A stretch of DNA of 22,735 nucleotides, from positions 1-22,735 of the IMG/VR virus record IMGVR_UViG_3300009124_000110, one strand, 5' to 3'. How positions within the stretch are numbered: the stretch's first letter is position 1; each line of letters opens with the position of its first letter. Source of the stretch: a virus. Under the pieces are notes generated by a model. That model did no database searches. It saw only the letters and a list, made by a program, of their open reading frames with translations, and was not told the origin of the DNA. Below, one piece after another: positions 13,744 to 20,856 of this stretch. Both the position numbers and the translations under genes were made by a program.

Positions 13744-14360
13744 CCAAATGCTTCAAAGTAGAAATTGTGTCGAGACCCCTTGTTTCGTCTGCGATCATCA
13801 CTCGCCTGGATCTCTGCCAACGCCCGATCTGCCAAGGACTGCCAGATAGGGAGACGTTCATCTTCTCCTAAATATGGTCCTGCTTGCATCAGCGCATAAT
13901 AAAGATAAGCGTCACTGTGAGAAGAGATTAGCCAATTCGTTGTCGTTGAATCGGATAACGATGGAATCGTGGCGTAATAGTACATCTCATAAGAAATGCT
14001 TTGAGCAGGAACAGGAAAGATTCTGGTTGATTGAGAATACAAATAATAACGAGGATATGCGTCTGGGAGGGAAGCCAAGAAGTTCGAATCGTTGACCTCA
14101 TTGATCTGGTGGGTACTGATTTCGATCAGTTCTCTCTCCACAGGAGAGGTCATCCGCAAGTGCGACATTTCCAAGAAATCTGTTGGCATCGTCAGGTAGC
14201 TGTCGCTACTGGTTAACGTAGCACGGGTGTACTGGTCCGTTGTCCTCAGTTGTCGGTTCAAGCGGTTCTCTGCCAGAGAAATAAACGTTGGAATGACACT
14301 GGTCAGATCACTACGGTTAAGCCAATCCGCTATGTTGCTTTTCAGTTCAGAGTAAGTCAT
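13740..14360 (-). CDS. head-tail adaptor protein (P22 gp4-like)
   Basis: A 206-residue protein. It starts with MTYSELKSNIADWLNRSD (a helix with a conserved Trp), then TFISLAENRLNRQLRT at about 25-40, DSYLTMPTDFLEMSHLRM at 53-70, PRYYLYSQSTRIFPVPA at about 103-119 and YEMYYYATIPSLSDSTTTNW at 123-142, followed by a C-terminal helical pair. This order (helix, xxxAExRLNRxLR, LPxDFLExxxL, IxxxPxP, YYxxIPxLSD, NWL) is the pattern I know from phage adaptor proteins that dock under the portal, as in P22 gp4 and SU10. The ATG overlaps the upstream stop. Its position between the capsid and tail genes fits this role. Confidence 0.78.
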   Translation of the reverse strand: MTYSELKSNIADWLNRSDLTSVIPTFISLAENRLNRQLRTTDQYTRATLTSSDSYLTMPTDFLEMSHLRMTSPVERELIEISTHQINEVNDSNFLASLPDAYPRYYLYSQSTRIFPVPAQSISYEMYYYATIPSLSDSTTTNWLISSHSDAYLYYALMQAGPYLGEDERLPIWQSLADRALAEIQASDDRRRNKGSRHNFYFEAFG

Positions 14361-14674
14361 ACCCGACCCTCGTAGACACGGAATGGTTTGTTATTAAAAT
14401 CATTTAGCCATGCCTTGAGCTTCTTCTTGTCTTTTGTAATTCCTGCCATCTCCAACTGATCCCACAAAACTCTAGGAATCTCTGCAACATGCTTCATTCC
14501 AGATGCTTTGTCTGCAAAGGAATGCTGTTGGTTTTCTCGCAGGACTTTTGCCAATTGTAGAGTTGGCTCAATGTCCTGCGATACCTTATGGTGGATAATC
14601 AGGTTATTAACGCCCTCCTCAAAATACAGTTCGGAGAGTAAGTTTCCTCTGTGATCCAGTATCTGTTTGAGCAT
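14357..14674 (-). CDS. small conserved head/connector-region protein
   Basis: A 105-residue protein. It contains a beta-type N-terminus (ILDHRGNLLSELYFEEGVNN), a central helix, and a C-terminal segment IPRVLWDQLEMAGITKDKKK then LKAWLNDFNNKPFRVYEGRV. The IPxxLWxxLxxxGIxxDxxxLKxWLNDxxNxxFRxxxGRV pattern is one I remember next to DUF5309-type capsid genes in environmental podoviruses, with no established function. The start is the ATG at 14674, with AGGG six bases upstream; a TTG one codon earlier is also in frame. It lies between the major capsid and adaptor genes, so a minor head or connector role is inferred only from context. Confidence 0.6.
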   Translation of the reverse strand: MLKQILDHRGNLLSELYFEEGVNNLIIHHKVSQDIEPTLQLAKVLRENQQHSFADKASGMKHVAEIPRVLWDQLEMAGITKDKKKLKAWLNDFNNKPFRVYEGRV

Positions 14675-14689
14675 CAATAACCCTATCCG

Positions 14690-15670
14690 TTAAGAAGTGG
14701 TTAAGTCGAAGATTCCACCCAATCCAGCTTCTTCGGTTACTTCTAGTCCAAATTCACATCGGACGACTGCTGTTTCTTCGTCTCCAATTTTTCCAAGACG
14801 TTCTGTCTCAAAATTTCGAAGATAAACTACCTTGCACATCGAATCGTCGACGAGATAGGCATCCCGCTCCCGCATAAACCGATTTGGCTTCACGGCTAAA
14901 TCTCCAAAATCCGTAGCAAAAACAGACACATTGGCTCCTGCCCGATTACTGTCAATCAGTTCTCTGGCAATTCCTCGACCTGTCAACGTGGAGACAACGG
15001 TTTTGTTAAATGGACCAACCATCAACATATCCGGTTCGCCACCGTTGGAGAAACAACTCTGAGCAACTGTATTGATCAGTAATGCTGTTAGGGCACGTTG
15101 TGCAGAGGAGTCAGTCCGTGCAGTAGAGCCAACGGTAACAGGGTCCGCACCCGATGTTGCATCAAAGCTAGTGTTGGTCGTTAGCCAAGCACCTATTGTT
15201 GCCGTGGTTCGTGCTGTTCCAGAAGCACCATTGTTTCGTGCCTGATTGCTGGTTAAGACTGCCTCCATGGAACGTTTGAGTTCCTTGGATTTCTTGGTCA
15301 ACTGGTATGCTAGTTGACCTTCAGATTTCCCATAAATGGCGATCCGTGCCTGAGTGCCTGACACACTGGCGTTTCTGCTCATGATCTGGCAGATGTTACT
15401 CAGACGAGTGGCGTGAGTGATGGCAACACGGGTCGTCTGATCCGCTTCGACATCTGCTGTCGTTGAGGTCGCTGCAAGATCGTCCGTTAACCACTCGAAA
15501 ATAGTGTTGTTGGTGTCCCTGGTGCCAATTGCTGACAGAAAGGGGGTCTCTGTAGGCGAAATATTCATGATGAGCTTCGCTACATCAGGCATTGCCTCGT
15601 CTGCAGAGGATGCATAAACCTTTTTATCTCCCATGTCATAAGACTGGGAGGTTCCGCTAATGACTGCCAT
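14690..15670 (-). CDS. major capsid protein (DUF5309/SU10-type, HK97 fold)
   Basis: A 326-residue protein. The N-terminus has DVAKLIMNISPTETPFLSAI at 29-48, then NTIFEWLTDDLAA, TRLSNICQIMSRNASVSGT and a helical YQLTKKSKELKRSMEAVLTS. Later segments are PDMLMVGPFNKTVVSTLTG, VFATDFGDLAVKPNRFM and YLVDDSMCKVVYLRNFETE, with an acidic C-terminus. The series PxxTPFLSxI, FEWxxDxL, Q, N..Q, K, E, Lx.N, G, MVxP..K, and TDFG, L is that of the DUF5309 (SU10 major capsid) family. The best ribosome site in the region (AGGAG, six bases before the ATG, after a 14-base gap) agrees with a highly expressed structural gene. The scaffold lies directly upstream. Confidence 0.88.
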   Translation of the reverse strand: MAVISGTSQSYDMGDKKVYASSADEAMPDVAKLIMNISPTETPFLSAIGTRDTNNTIFEWLTDDLAATSTTADVEADQTTRVAITHATRLSNICQIMSRNASVSGTQARIAIYGKSEGQLAYQLTKKSKELKRSMEAVLTSNQARNNGASGTARTTATIGAWLTTNTSFDATSGADPVTVGSTARTDSSAQRALTALLINTVAQSCFSNGGEPDMLMVGPFNKTVVSTLTGRGIARELIDSNRAGANVSVFATDFGDLAVKPNRFMRERDAYLVDDSMCKVVYLRNFETERLGKIGDEETAVVRCEFGLEVTEEAGLGGIFDLTTS

Positions 15671-15684
15671 TTCAGTCTCCTAAT

Positions 15685-16635
15685 TTAATTTCCTAAAAGA
15701 GCAGCAAATGCTGCTGTTGCGTCTGCTGTAGATCCTGACTTCTCCAGACGACCCATTGCTTTGTTGAAGTTGGTCTGCCGTCGAGTTGTTGGACCCTGTG
15801 GAGATCGACCACGAACCCGTGCTGTTTTCACAGTGGGTTCTTGCGACTCCTTGAGTGCTTGCTTGCCTTGTGACAACGATTTATTGGCACTGTAGGCATC
15901 ATATAAAATTCGAACTAATCGGTGATCATAGGCGCTTTGCAAATCGGCATCGGTCAACCCGTAATACGATTTGGCAAAATCCCTGATCTCACTCTTCTCT
16001 TTCTTTGCCACCTCCGGATTTCTCCAGGAGGGGATAACTTCGTTGAGTAACTCTCTCTCCTTCGAGAGAGTTTCGTTAAACTGCTGCTGTTGGATGTACT
16101 GTTGCTCTTGCTTGACTGCTTCAAGTTGTGCTGATCGTTGTGCCCTGATGTTGGCACGGTCTTGTGCTAATTGACGTTGTTTGAGCCACTCCACTGGATC
16201 AGCATGTTGCAGTCGTTCCCAATCGATCTCCGGTTCCGGTATCGACGGCTCCTGCTGTAGCTGATAAGCAAAGGTATTTAGAGCATTAACCCGTTGGGCA
16301 TAGTCCTGCTGTAAGGATTCTAACTCCTTACGTTGTGCTGATAACGCCTGAGTCTTTCTGGTATAGTCTGCATTTCTGCTATACCCCTGCTGTAGCTCAC
16401 TGAGCGGCACCTCCACTTCTTCCCCGTCGATCTTAACGACATAGAGAGGTTCCTGCTCCTCCTCTACTTCTTCTTCGACTTCTTCTTCTTGTACATCTTC
16501 CTCTAATTGCTGTTGAGGAGTCTCCTCCTCTGGTTCTGGAGCAGATTCTTCTGGTTTTGGAATTGGGTTCCCAGAGAGTAATGCCTCAAATCCCTCTACG
16601 GTTGCCTGTTCAGTTGCCCGTGCTTCCTCACTCAT
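15685..16635 (-). CDS. capsid scaffolding protein
   Basis: A 316-residue protein. Residues 25-62 are a Pro/Glu-rich, very acidic tract (nearly all E between 45 and 60). Next come YVVKIDGEEVEVPLSELQQG and YSRNADYTRKTQALSAQRKE (about 64-105), a module common in scaffolding-type proteins encoded just before capsid genes. A long Gln-rich coiled coil follows (about 105-205), then a helical domain with WLKQRQLAQDR and EVIPSWRNPEVAKKEKSEI. The C-terminus (RVRGRSPQGPTTRRQTNFNK) is basic, as expected for capsid-contacting tails. No protease motif is visible, so the scaffold probably leaves the capsid by exit or by another protease. It shares an ATGA with the gene upstream. Confidence 0.8.
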   Translation of the reverse strand: MSEEARATEQATVEGFEALLSGNPIPKPEESAPEPEEETPQQQLEEDVQEEEVEEEVEEEQEPLYVVKIDGEEVEVPLSELQQGYSRNADYTRKTQALSAQRKELESLQQDYAQRVNALNTFAYQLQQEPSIPEPEIDWERLQHADPVEWLKQRQLAQDRANIRAQRSAQLEAVKQEQQYIQQQQFNETLSKERELLNEVIPSWRNPEVAKKEKSEIRDFAKSYYGLTDADLQSAYDHRLVRILYDAYSANKSLSQGKQALKESQEPTVKTARVRGRSPQGPTTRRQTNFNKAMGRLEKSGSTADATAAFAALLGN

Positions 16636-16874
16636 TCAGACCTCTTTCGACTGCTTTGTTTTGCTTGCTGAATCCCTCGTTGCGTCTGAGTATTTAGCAA
16701 CTGTTTGAGTGATGTCAGTGCCTCCAGCATGTACCATTGCCGTTCTCTCTGCTCTGTCGTTTCTGCCTGTTTCCAGAGACCAACATAAAAGGCTTCCAGT
16801 TCCTCAAAGGCTTTCTGGACACTTTCATTGGCAAGTACCCGCTTTGCCTCTTCTCCTAGTCGAATCTTATCCAC
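16632..16874 (-). CDS. small helical protein between portal and scaffold, unknown
   Basis: An 80-residue, all-helical, highly charged protein. It includes RVLANESVQKAFEELEAFYV and TTEQRERQWYMLEALTSLKQ, and a basic Gln-rich end. The start is GTG at 16874, with AAAGGA four bases before it. It overlaps the stop of the Cys-rich microprotein on one side and the scaffold ATG on the other. I recall similar ANxxxxxAFxxLExxYxxxW...ERxxxWxxLxALxxL proteins at this position in environmental podoviruses, without a function. A terminase small subunit was considered, but the position after the portal, the small size and the lack of an HTH make that speculative. Confidence 0.6.
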   Translation of the reverse strand: MDKIRLGEEAKRVLANESVQKAFEELEAFYVGLWKQAETTEQRERQWYMLEALTSLKQLLNTQTQRGIQQAKQSSRKRSE

Positions 16875-16971
16875 TATATCCTTTCTTGCGGCACCTACCC
16901 AATTTCATGCAGATTTGTGGGGTTGGGCAACCAATACATGGTTTAAAACGTCCACCTATCTTGTTAGGCAT
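16867..16971 (-). CDS. 34-residue four-cysteine microprotein, putative zinc-binding
   Basis: A short frame fills the 89-base space between the portal and the 80-residue gene. It starts with ATG at 16971 inside the last codons of the portal and stops at TAA 16867-16869 inside the GTG start region of the next gene. It has AGG six bases upstream. The 34 residues include KPCIGCPTPQICMKLGRC at positions 10-27, giving C12-x2-C15-x5-C21-x5-C27, followed by the basic tail RKKGYSG. Four cysteines in 16 residues with a CxxC and a basic end suggest a zinc knuckle or small metal-binding fold. The tight overlaps on both sides match the gene packing seen elsewhere in the operon. I have a vague memory of CxGCPTPxxC-type small proteins in phage head regions but cannot confirm it. 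Confidence 0.7.
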   Translation of the reverse strand: MPNKIGGRFKPCIGCPTPQICMKLGRCRKKGYSG

Positions 16972-19048
16972 TCGGCACCTGTTGTTGTTGTTGATAAAGT
17001 TGCTCTTGGACACTCATGTCCATTCGCTCTAGTTCACGGTTACGATTGACTGCCTGGACTAGGGGTCTAGCATCAATCTGAGTGTTGTACTTCAGTTGAA
17101 GTTCCTGGATGTCGAGGAAAGTCTTAGCCTCAAACTTGTCTCTCTCCAAGTCATCCTTCCGCCTCATTTCTTCCGCCTTCTGTTGCATCTCAAACTGAGT
17201 CTTCTGGATCTCACTCTGAGCCAAGATCTCTTCCGGAGACGGTTTGGGTTGCTGTTGCTGTTGTGCCTGTTGCATCTGCTGCTGCAGCATCTGCTGCATC
17301 TCCTCCGGAGATCTCAGGTATCGTGAACCATCAACCAACCCCTGCTCCTGGAGCAAACGCTGAAGGGTCTGATAGTAGTTCTCAACACTACAGATTGGGT
17401 TCATTGGGCCAAACTGAGAAATGATCTGCTCCTGCTTGGCAAGCAAAGCGAGAAGCGTTTGTGTGCGCTTCTCGTTGTTGCTGTCTAAGGAGAGAGAGAT
17501 TCGGACGTCATAGTCCGAAAAGGTCGAGGGATCGACTGGAATGTACTGACCCCGTAACCTCATCAAGATGGGTTCGGCAGTCATGTACGTTAGGGCAAGG
17601 TTGAGTAGTTTTTTGTAGAGGGGTTTGAATCCAGATTCAGCAACATTTCTGGCAACCAATTCCAAACGGGACTGTGCAGCTTTCTGAGATGCTGCCAGTC
17701 CTACCGCACTGGTCGATTGCAAGTGTTCCAACTCCAGTCCCTGAGATGCTCGTCCAACGCCAACCCGTTCCTCCTTGATCTGATCAAGGTACTGAATCAG
17801 TGGGAATGCCTGTTGACCAACGAAAGGCATGGTGAGCATTTGCAGAGCCTTGGAAACATCTCCACGGACATTGATCAGAGATCCGATCTTGTCCTGACTG
17901 AGTTGATCCCAATCAATGTAGTTCTCATTGAACATAATGCGAGGACGAGTCGACAGAGATAGACTGTCGAGGACGTTCCGCATGACGGCACTCTTGACCC
18001 GCTGAATGTCCTGCAGAGCATCGTAAACAGATAACCCCTCCCAGGTATGGGGTCGGGCATCGTAACGGATCAGCAGGAAAGGAGTGTCGGTAACAACCTC
18101 GTTGGAAAGCACTTCGTGAGCAGAGCCAATTGTACAGATCCTTCTTAGTTCTCTGACTCCGTCTCCGTCTTGGTCGACTCGACAGAAGCATTCGGCATAA
18201 TGGACGAATCGTCCTGCTGGATCGGAGGAAGTGTCCTCGTCCTCTTTCCAAGCAGGGTGACGTAACAACCACTCAGAATTGTTTCTGACATGGTCTTTCG
18301 TTCCTCCAAATTCGACGACTTCTTCGTAATCATAACCCAATTCCACGAGATCTGAGACTCTGAGCAGCATCCTGTGAGATACGATAGTTGCATCCTCGAC
18401 ACTTTTGGCTGTTCGGTTGATCAAAAACTCCTCACCAGGGAGACACTCCATCTTGATCTGACCATTCGGAGTCTTCCTTGTCAGATGGACATCGATCAAC
18501 CCTGTCTCTTCATCGGTTTCGCTACTCGTTACCTCGTACCCCTCTTGCAGAAACAAGTTGATCTGCATCTCGTTGAGTCCGGAAAGTCTGCGACTTTCGA
18601 CGTTATAGGTCTTGTCGTAGTAGATCTTCAGAATGCCTGTGCCACTAATCAGCATGTCCTTGATGGCATCCCCGAAAACCCCATAGGCATCAGACTGCTC
18701 CAAAAACCAGTTAGCTAGGTCTGTTGCCTGTTTCGCAGGTTGGACATCCTCCGGTCCTCTGGGCACGAACTCACAAATCTGCTCTCCAGAGAAGAAAACC
18801 CGCATGAGCGAAGGAACCATCGAATTCACGGCATCAAAGACGTCCCTGCTGACCACTTGGGATCGACCCTTCTCCTCATAGGGAGAAACATCAGACTCGC
18901 TAAACGGTTTCCCAAGAAAGAACCGTTGAGCGACAACTCTGCGGTTGCTCACATCGTTGTCGATATAGTCTATCGCATCATCTAGTGTGGACTTCACCCA
19001 TGCCTGGAGTTCTTCCTCCGTCATGGGTTCTAGGATTTCGTTACTCAA
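16964..19048 (-). CDS. portal protein (P22-like)
   Basis: A 694-residue protein, near the size of P22 gp1. The N-terminus is acidic and helical. Then come KGRSQVVSRDVFDAVNSMVP and SLMRVFFSGEQICEFVPRGP (about 60-100), a conserved portal wing segment; DAIKDMLISGTGILKIYYDK; and LPGEEFLINRTAKSVEDATI with SHRMLLRVSDLVELGYDYEE. Further motifs are TPFLLIRYDARPHTWEGLSV and GNVRGDV-like residues before a stem/crown helix containing RVGVGRASQGLELEHLQSTS. Residues 580-694 are Gln-rich coiled coil, as in the P22 barrel. The start is TTG at 19048, with AGGA seven bases upstream (19056-19059). An ATG eight codons later (19024) has no ribosome site, so TTG is preferred. The portal forms the ring through which the terminase encoded just upstream pumps DNA. 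Confidence 0.88.
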   Translation of the reverse strand: MSNEILEPMTEEELQAWVKSTLDDAIDYIDNDVSNRRVVAQRFFLGKPFSESDVSPYEEKGRSQVVSRDVFDAVNSMVPSLMRVFFSGEQICEFVPRGPEDVQPAKQATDLANWFLEQSDAYGVFGDAIKDMLISGTGILKIYYDKTYNVESRRLSGLNEMQINLFLQEGYEVTSSETDEETGLIDVHLTRKTPNGQIKMECLPGEEFLINRTAKSVEDATIVSHRMLLRVSDLVELGYDYEEVVEFGGTKDHVRNNSEWLLRHPAWKEDEDTSSDPAGRFVHYAECFCRVDQDGDGVRELRRICTIGSAHEVLSNEVVTDTPFLLIRYDARPHTWEGLSVYDALQDIQRVKSAVMRNVLDSLSLSTRPRIMFNENYIDWDQLSQDKIGSLINVRGDVSKALQMLTMPFVGQQAFPLIQYLDQIKEERVGVGRASQGLELEHLQSTSAVGLAASQKAAQSRLELVARNVAESGFKPLYKKLLNLALTYMTAEPILMRLRGQYIPVDPSTFSDYDVRISLSLDSNNEKRTQTLLALLAKQEQIISQFGPMNPICSVENYYQTLQRLLQEQGLVDGSRYLRSPEEMQQMLQQQMQQAQQQQQPKPSPEEILAQSEIQKTQFEMQQKAEEMRRKDDLERDKFEAKTFLDIQELQLKYNTQIDARPLVQAVNRNRELERMDMSVQEQLYQQQQQVPNA

Positions 19049-19055
19049 AAGAGAG

Positions 19056-19059
19056 TCCT
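19056..19059 (-). promoter_or_regulatory. ribosome binding site deciding the portal TTG start
   Basis: AGGA lies seven bases before TTG at 19048. The next in-frame ATG (19024) is preceded by CTAGAACCC, with no Shine-Dalgarno match, so the site supports the non-ATG start. Confidence 0.6.
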
Positions 19060-19079
19060 GTTGATGGTTTATAAGTATG

Positions 19080-19112
19080 TTGACGCTATCAAAACGTTTT
19101 TTGATCTGTCAA
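19080..19112. promoter_or_regulatory. 33-bp dyad in the terminase-portal gap
   Basis: In the 66-base gap between terminase and portal the plus strand reads TTGAC (19080-19084), gct, ATCAAAA (19088-19094), cgtt, TTTTGAT (19099-19105), ct, GTCAA (19108-19112). Both arm pairs are perfect inverted repeats with nearly centred spacers. As RNA on the minus strand it would fold into a 12-bp stem with a small 2/3-base internal loop and a four-base loop. There is no T-run after it, so a classical terminator is unlikely. An operator or an RNA processing/stability hairpin are the two options. Confidence 0.55.
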
Positions 19113-19114
19113 AG

Positions 19115-20515
19115 TCAAACCACGTTCCCAACAAAGGGTTGGGCATATCCACCCCTGGCACGATACCTGCCATCTGGAAGAACCGAACTCTGGGCAAACG
19201 TTAAGGAAAAACTGTCTCCATAGTCCGGAGATGCCCCAATTCTCTTGCTCAACTCGTCCTTGCGCTCCACCGCAATCTTGCCATTGGGACGGTAGACGTA
19301 CCGAATGGCAAGCAAGTCCCTCAATAACCCCTCCTCCTCCGGAATACTGACCTCGTCGTCAAACCACTCCTTTGCCTTGAAGTACAACTCTGCTCTGAGA
19401 TTCGCATAGGTTTCTCCCAAGGCAGGAGACTCCGACACATTGACCCCCTTCGCAGGAACTCCCCAAGATCGCAGAATGTCTAAGCACCCTGCTCCAACAC
19501 CTATATTATCCACCAACACCTCAGCGCAATCCGGTATACACCCCTCGTAGATGTCGAGGACTCTTCCTGCCAACTCGACCAAGTCCAACTTCTGATAACT
19601 GTAGATGCCCAGAATGCGTCTACCCTGTCGTACTGTGACTACACTATGGTCGGAACCATACCGTGCCGGATCAACCCCCATCACAATCGGGTAGTCGTCC
19701 GGAATGACGACCTCCCGATTGATGGCATCTGTCACCCTCTCTGCACTGAAGACCGTGTCGTCATCCTGACTTGGAAACTCCCCAATGACCCGCACTCTCC
19801 ACTGATTGCTAGACTCCGGATACTTCGACCTCATCTCCTCAATGAAAGACTCACTGACCAAAGGGTTGTCAAGGCACGAAACCGTCATCAGTTTCCAACC
19901 CTTCTTCGAAGAGTGGAAAACATCGTAAAAGAATCCACTGCTGTAGACAGGATTCCCAAATAACAGACAACAACTGTTCGGTGTGGAGAGACTCCCCAAT
20001 GAGGCTTCCCACACCGAAATCGGTACCCCAGAAGCCTCATCAATCACCAACATCACTCCTCCATGCGGAGGAGCATGGACCCCCTGCAAGGCAGTCGGAG
20101 ACTCTGCCCTCGCTACACGAAAACTGATAAACCCCCTCTCCGGTGAAGCAGTAAGTTCCAACCTCTCCTGCTTCACTGTGATCAAGTCCCTCAGTGCTGC
20201 TGGCAACATCCCATGCCACTTCTTCACCTCTGCTGCCAAGGCATCCTGCAGTTGGGCAATCGTCGGTGCCGTTACCACAATTTTGACGTCAATTCTCGTT
20301 AACAGAAACCAGAGCATCAAGACACTGGCACAATGGGATTTCCCTACCCCATGACCACTTTTTGTTGCTACAAGACGTTGTCCAGAAGCTATCGACTCCA
20401 TCACCTCCTGTTGCCAAGGCAACGGTTCCACGTTCAGCATGTTCCTCGAAAACCCAACCGGATCATCCCGATAGGTCTCCATGAACAACGCTATGGGGTT
20501 CTTTTGATTTTCCAT
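19115..20515 (-). CDS. terL: terminase large subunit (ATPase plus nuclease)
   Basis: A 466-residue protein with both terminase domains intact. Walker A is SGHGVGKS at 53-60, Walker B is VMLVIDEA at 154-161, and a coupling-type LLFGNP lies at 184-189. The RNase H-like nuclease carries GVDPARYGSD (D282), LVDNIGVGAG (D336) and SPDYGDSFSL (D431, D434), giving the usual acidic triad. PWQQEVMESI at 33-42 is the adenine-binding/Q-motif-like segment. It drives DNA packaging at the portal and cuts concatemers. The ATG at 20515 lies 25 bases inside the end of the RusA-like gene, with GAGAG just upstream, so the two are translationally coupled. The compact size and headful-type neighbours agree with a podovirus terminase, but the packaging mode cannot be read from sequence. 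No small subunit was recognised beside it. Confidence 0.93.
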   Translation of the reverse strand: MENQKNPIALFMETYRDDPVGFSRNMLNVEPLPWQQEVMESIASGQRLVATKSGHGVGKSHCASVLMLWFLLTRIDVKIVVTAPTIAQLQDALAAEVKKWHGMLPAALRDLITVKQERLELTASPERGFISFRVARAESPTALQGVHAPPHGGVMLVIDEASGVPISVWEASLGSLSTPNSCCLLFGNPVYSSGFFYDVFHSSKKGWKLMTVSCLDNPLVSESFIEEMRSKYPESSNQWRVRVIGEFPSQDDDTVFSAERVTDAINREVVIPDDYPIVMGVDPARYGSDHSVVTVRQGRRILGIYSYQKLDLVELAGRVLDIYEGCIPDCAEVLVDNIGVGAGCLDILRSWGVPAKGVNVSESPALGETYANLRAELYFKAKEWFDDEVSIPEEEGLLRDLLAIRYVYRPNGKIAVERKDELSKRIGASPDYGDSFSLTFAQSSVLPDGRYRARGGYAQPFVGNVV

Positions 20516-20856
20516 AATCTCTCTATCGTTACGATGCTCTTGCCACCACTGACGACCTCTCTGCGCTCCACATACAACTCATCCACCTGATTGTCGTTTG
20601 GGAACACTCCTGCATTCTGTAAGAGGTCCAAAACACTCTTGGCGTAGTTGTCAATGTCAAAGGAACGTCTTGTTGGCGGGAACAACTGCAGATGGACCCG
20701 TAAACGGTCCTCTGCAGCAAATGGTTGGAATTCCGGTAGTTCGGAAGCAAATGCCTTGAAAAGACGACCCTTCCTGCTCAGAAGAGTCCTCCCATTCGGA
20801 AGATGTCGGTAGTAGGTATTAACTGACGGGGGGAACGGTAACGTTAAGGTGATCAA
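20491..20856 (-). CDS. rusA: RusA-like Holliday-junction resolvase
   Basis: A 121-residue protein matching RusA in length and motif order. LPFPPSVNTYYRHLPNGRTL at 6-25 is the conserved N-terminus. RRSFDIDNYAKSVLDLL at 63-79 carries D67, D69, N70 and K73. FPNDNQVDELYVER at 85-98 carries D88, the third expected catalytic aspartate. It should resolve four-way junctions and branched DNA, clearing replication intermediates before packaging. The start is TTG at 20856, overlapping the YqaJ stop as TTGA; no ATG or GTG occurs before the conserved PFPPSVN, so the TTG is well supported. No clear ribosome site precedes it, which suggests coupling to the upstream gene. It overlaps the terminase gene by 25 bases. 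Confidence 0.88.
   Translation of the reverse strand: MITLTLPFPPSVNTYYRHLPNGRTLLSRKGRLFKAFASELPEFQPFAAEDRLRVHLQLFPPTRRSFDIDNYAKSVLDLLQNAGVFPNDNQVDELYVERREVVSGGKSIVTIERLWKIKRTP

Noticed and set aside
19068-19112. TTGACA (19112-19107) and TATAAA (19073-19068) on the minus strand as a sigma-70 promoter
   Set aside because: The hexamers are 33 bases apart, far from the usual 16-18, and the TTGAC is one arm of the dyad.
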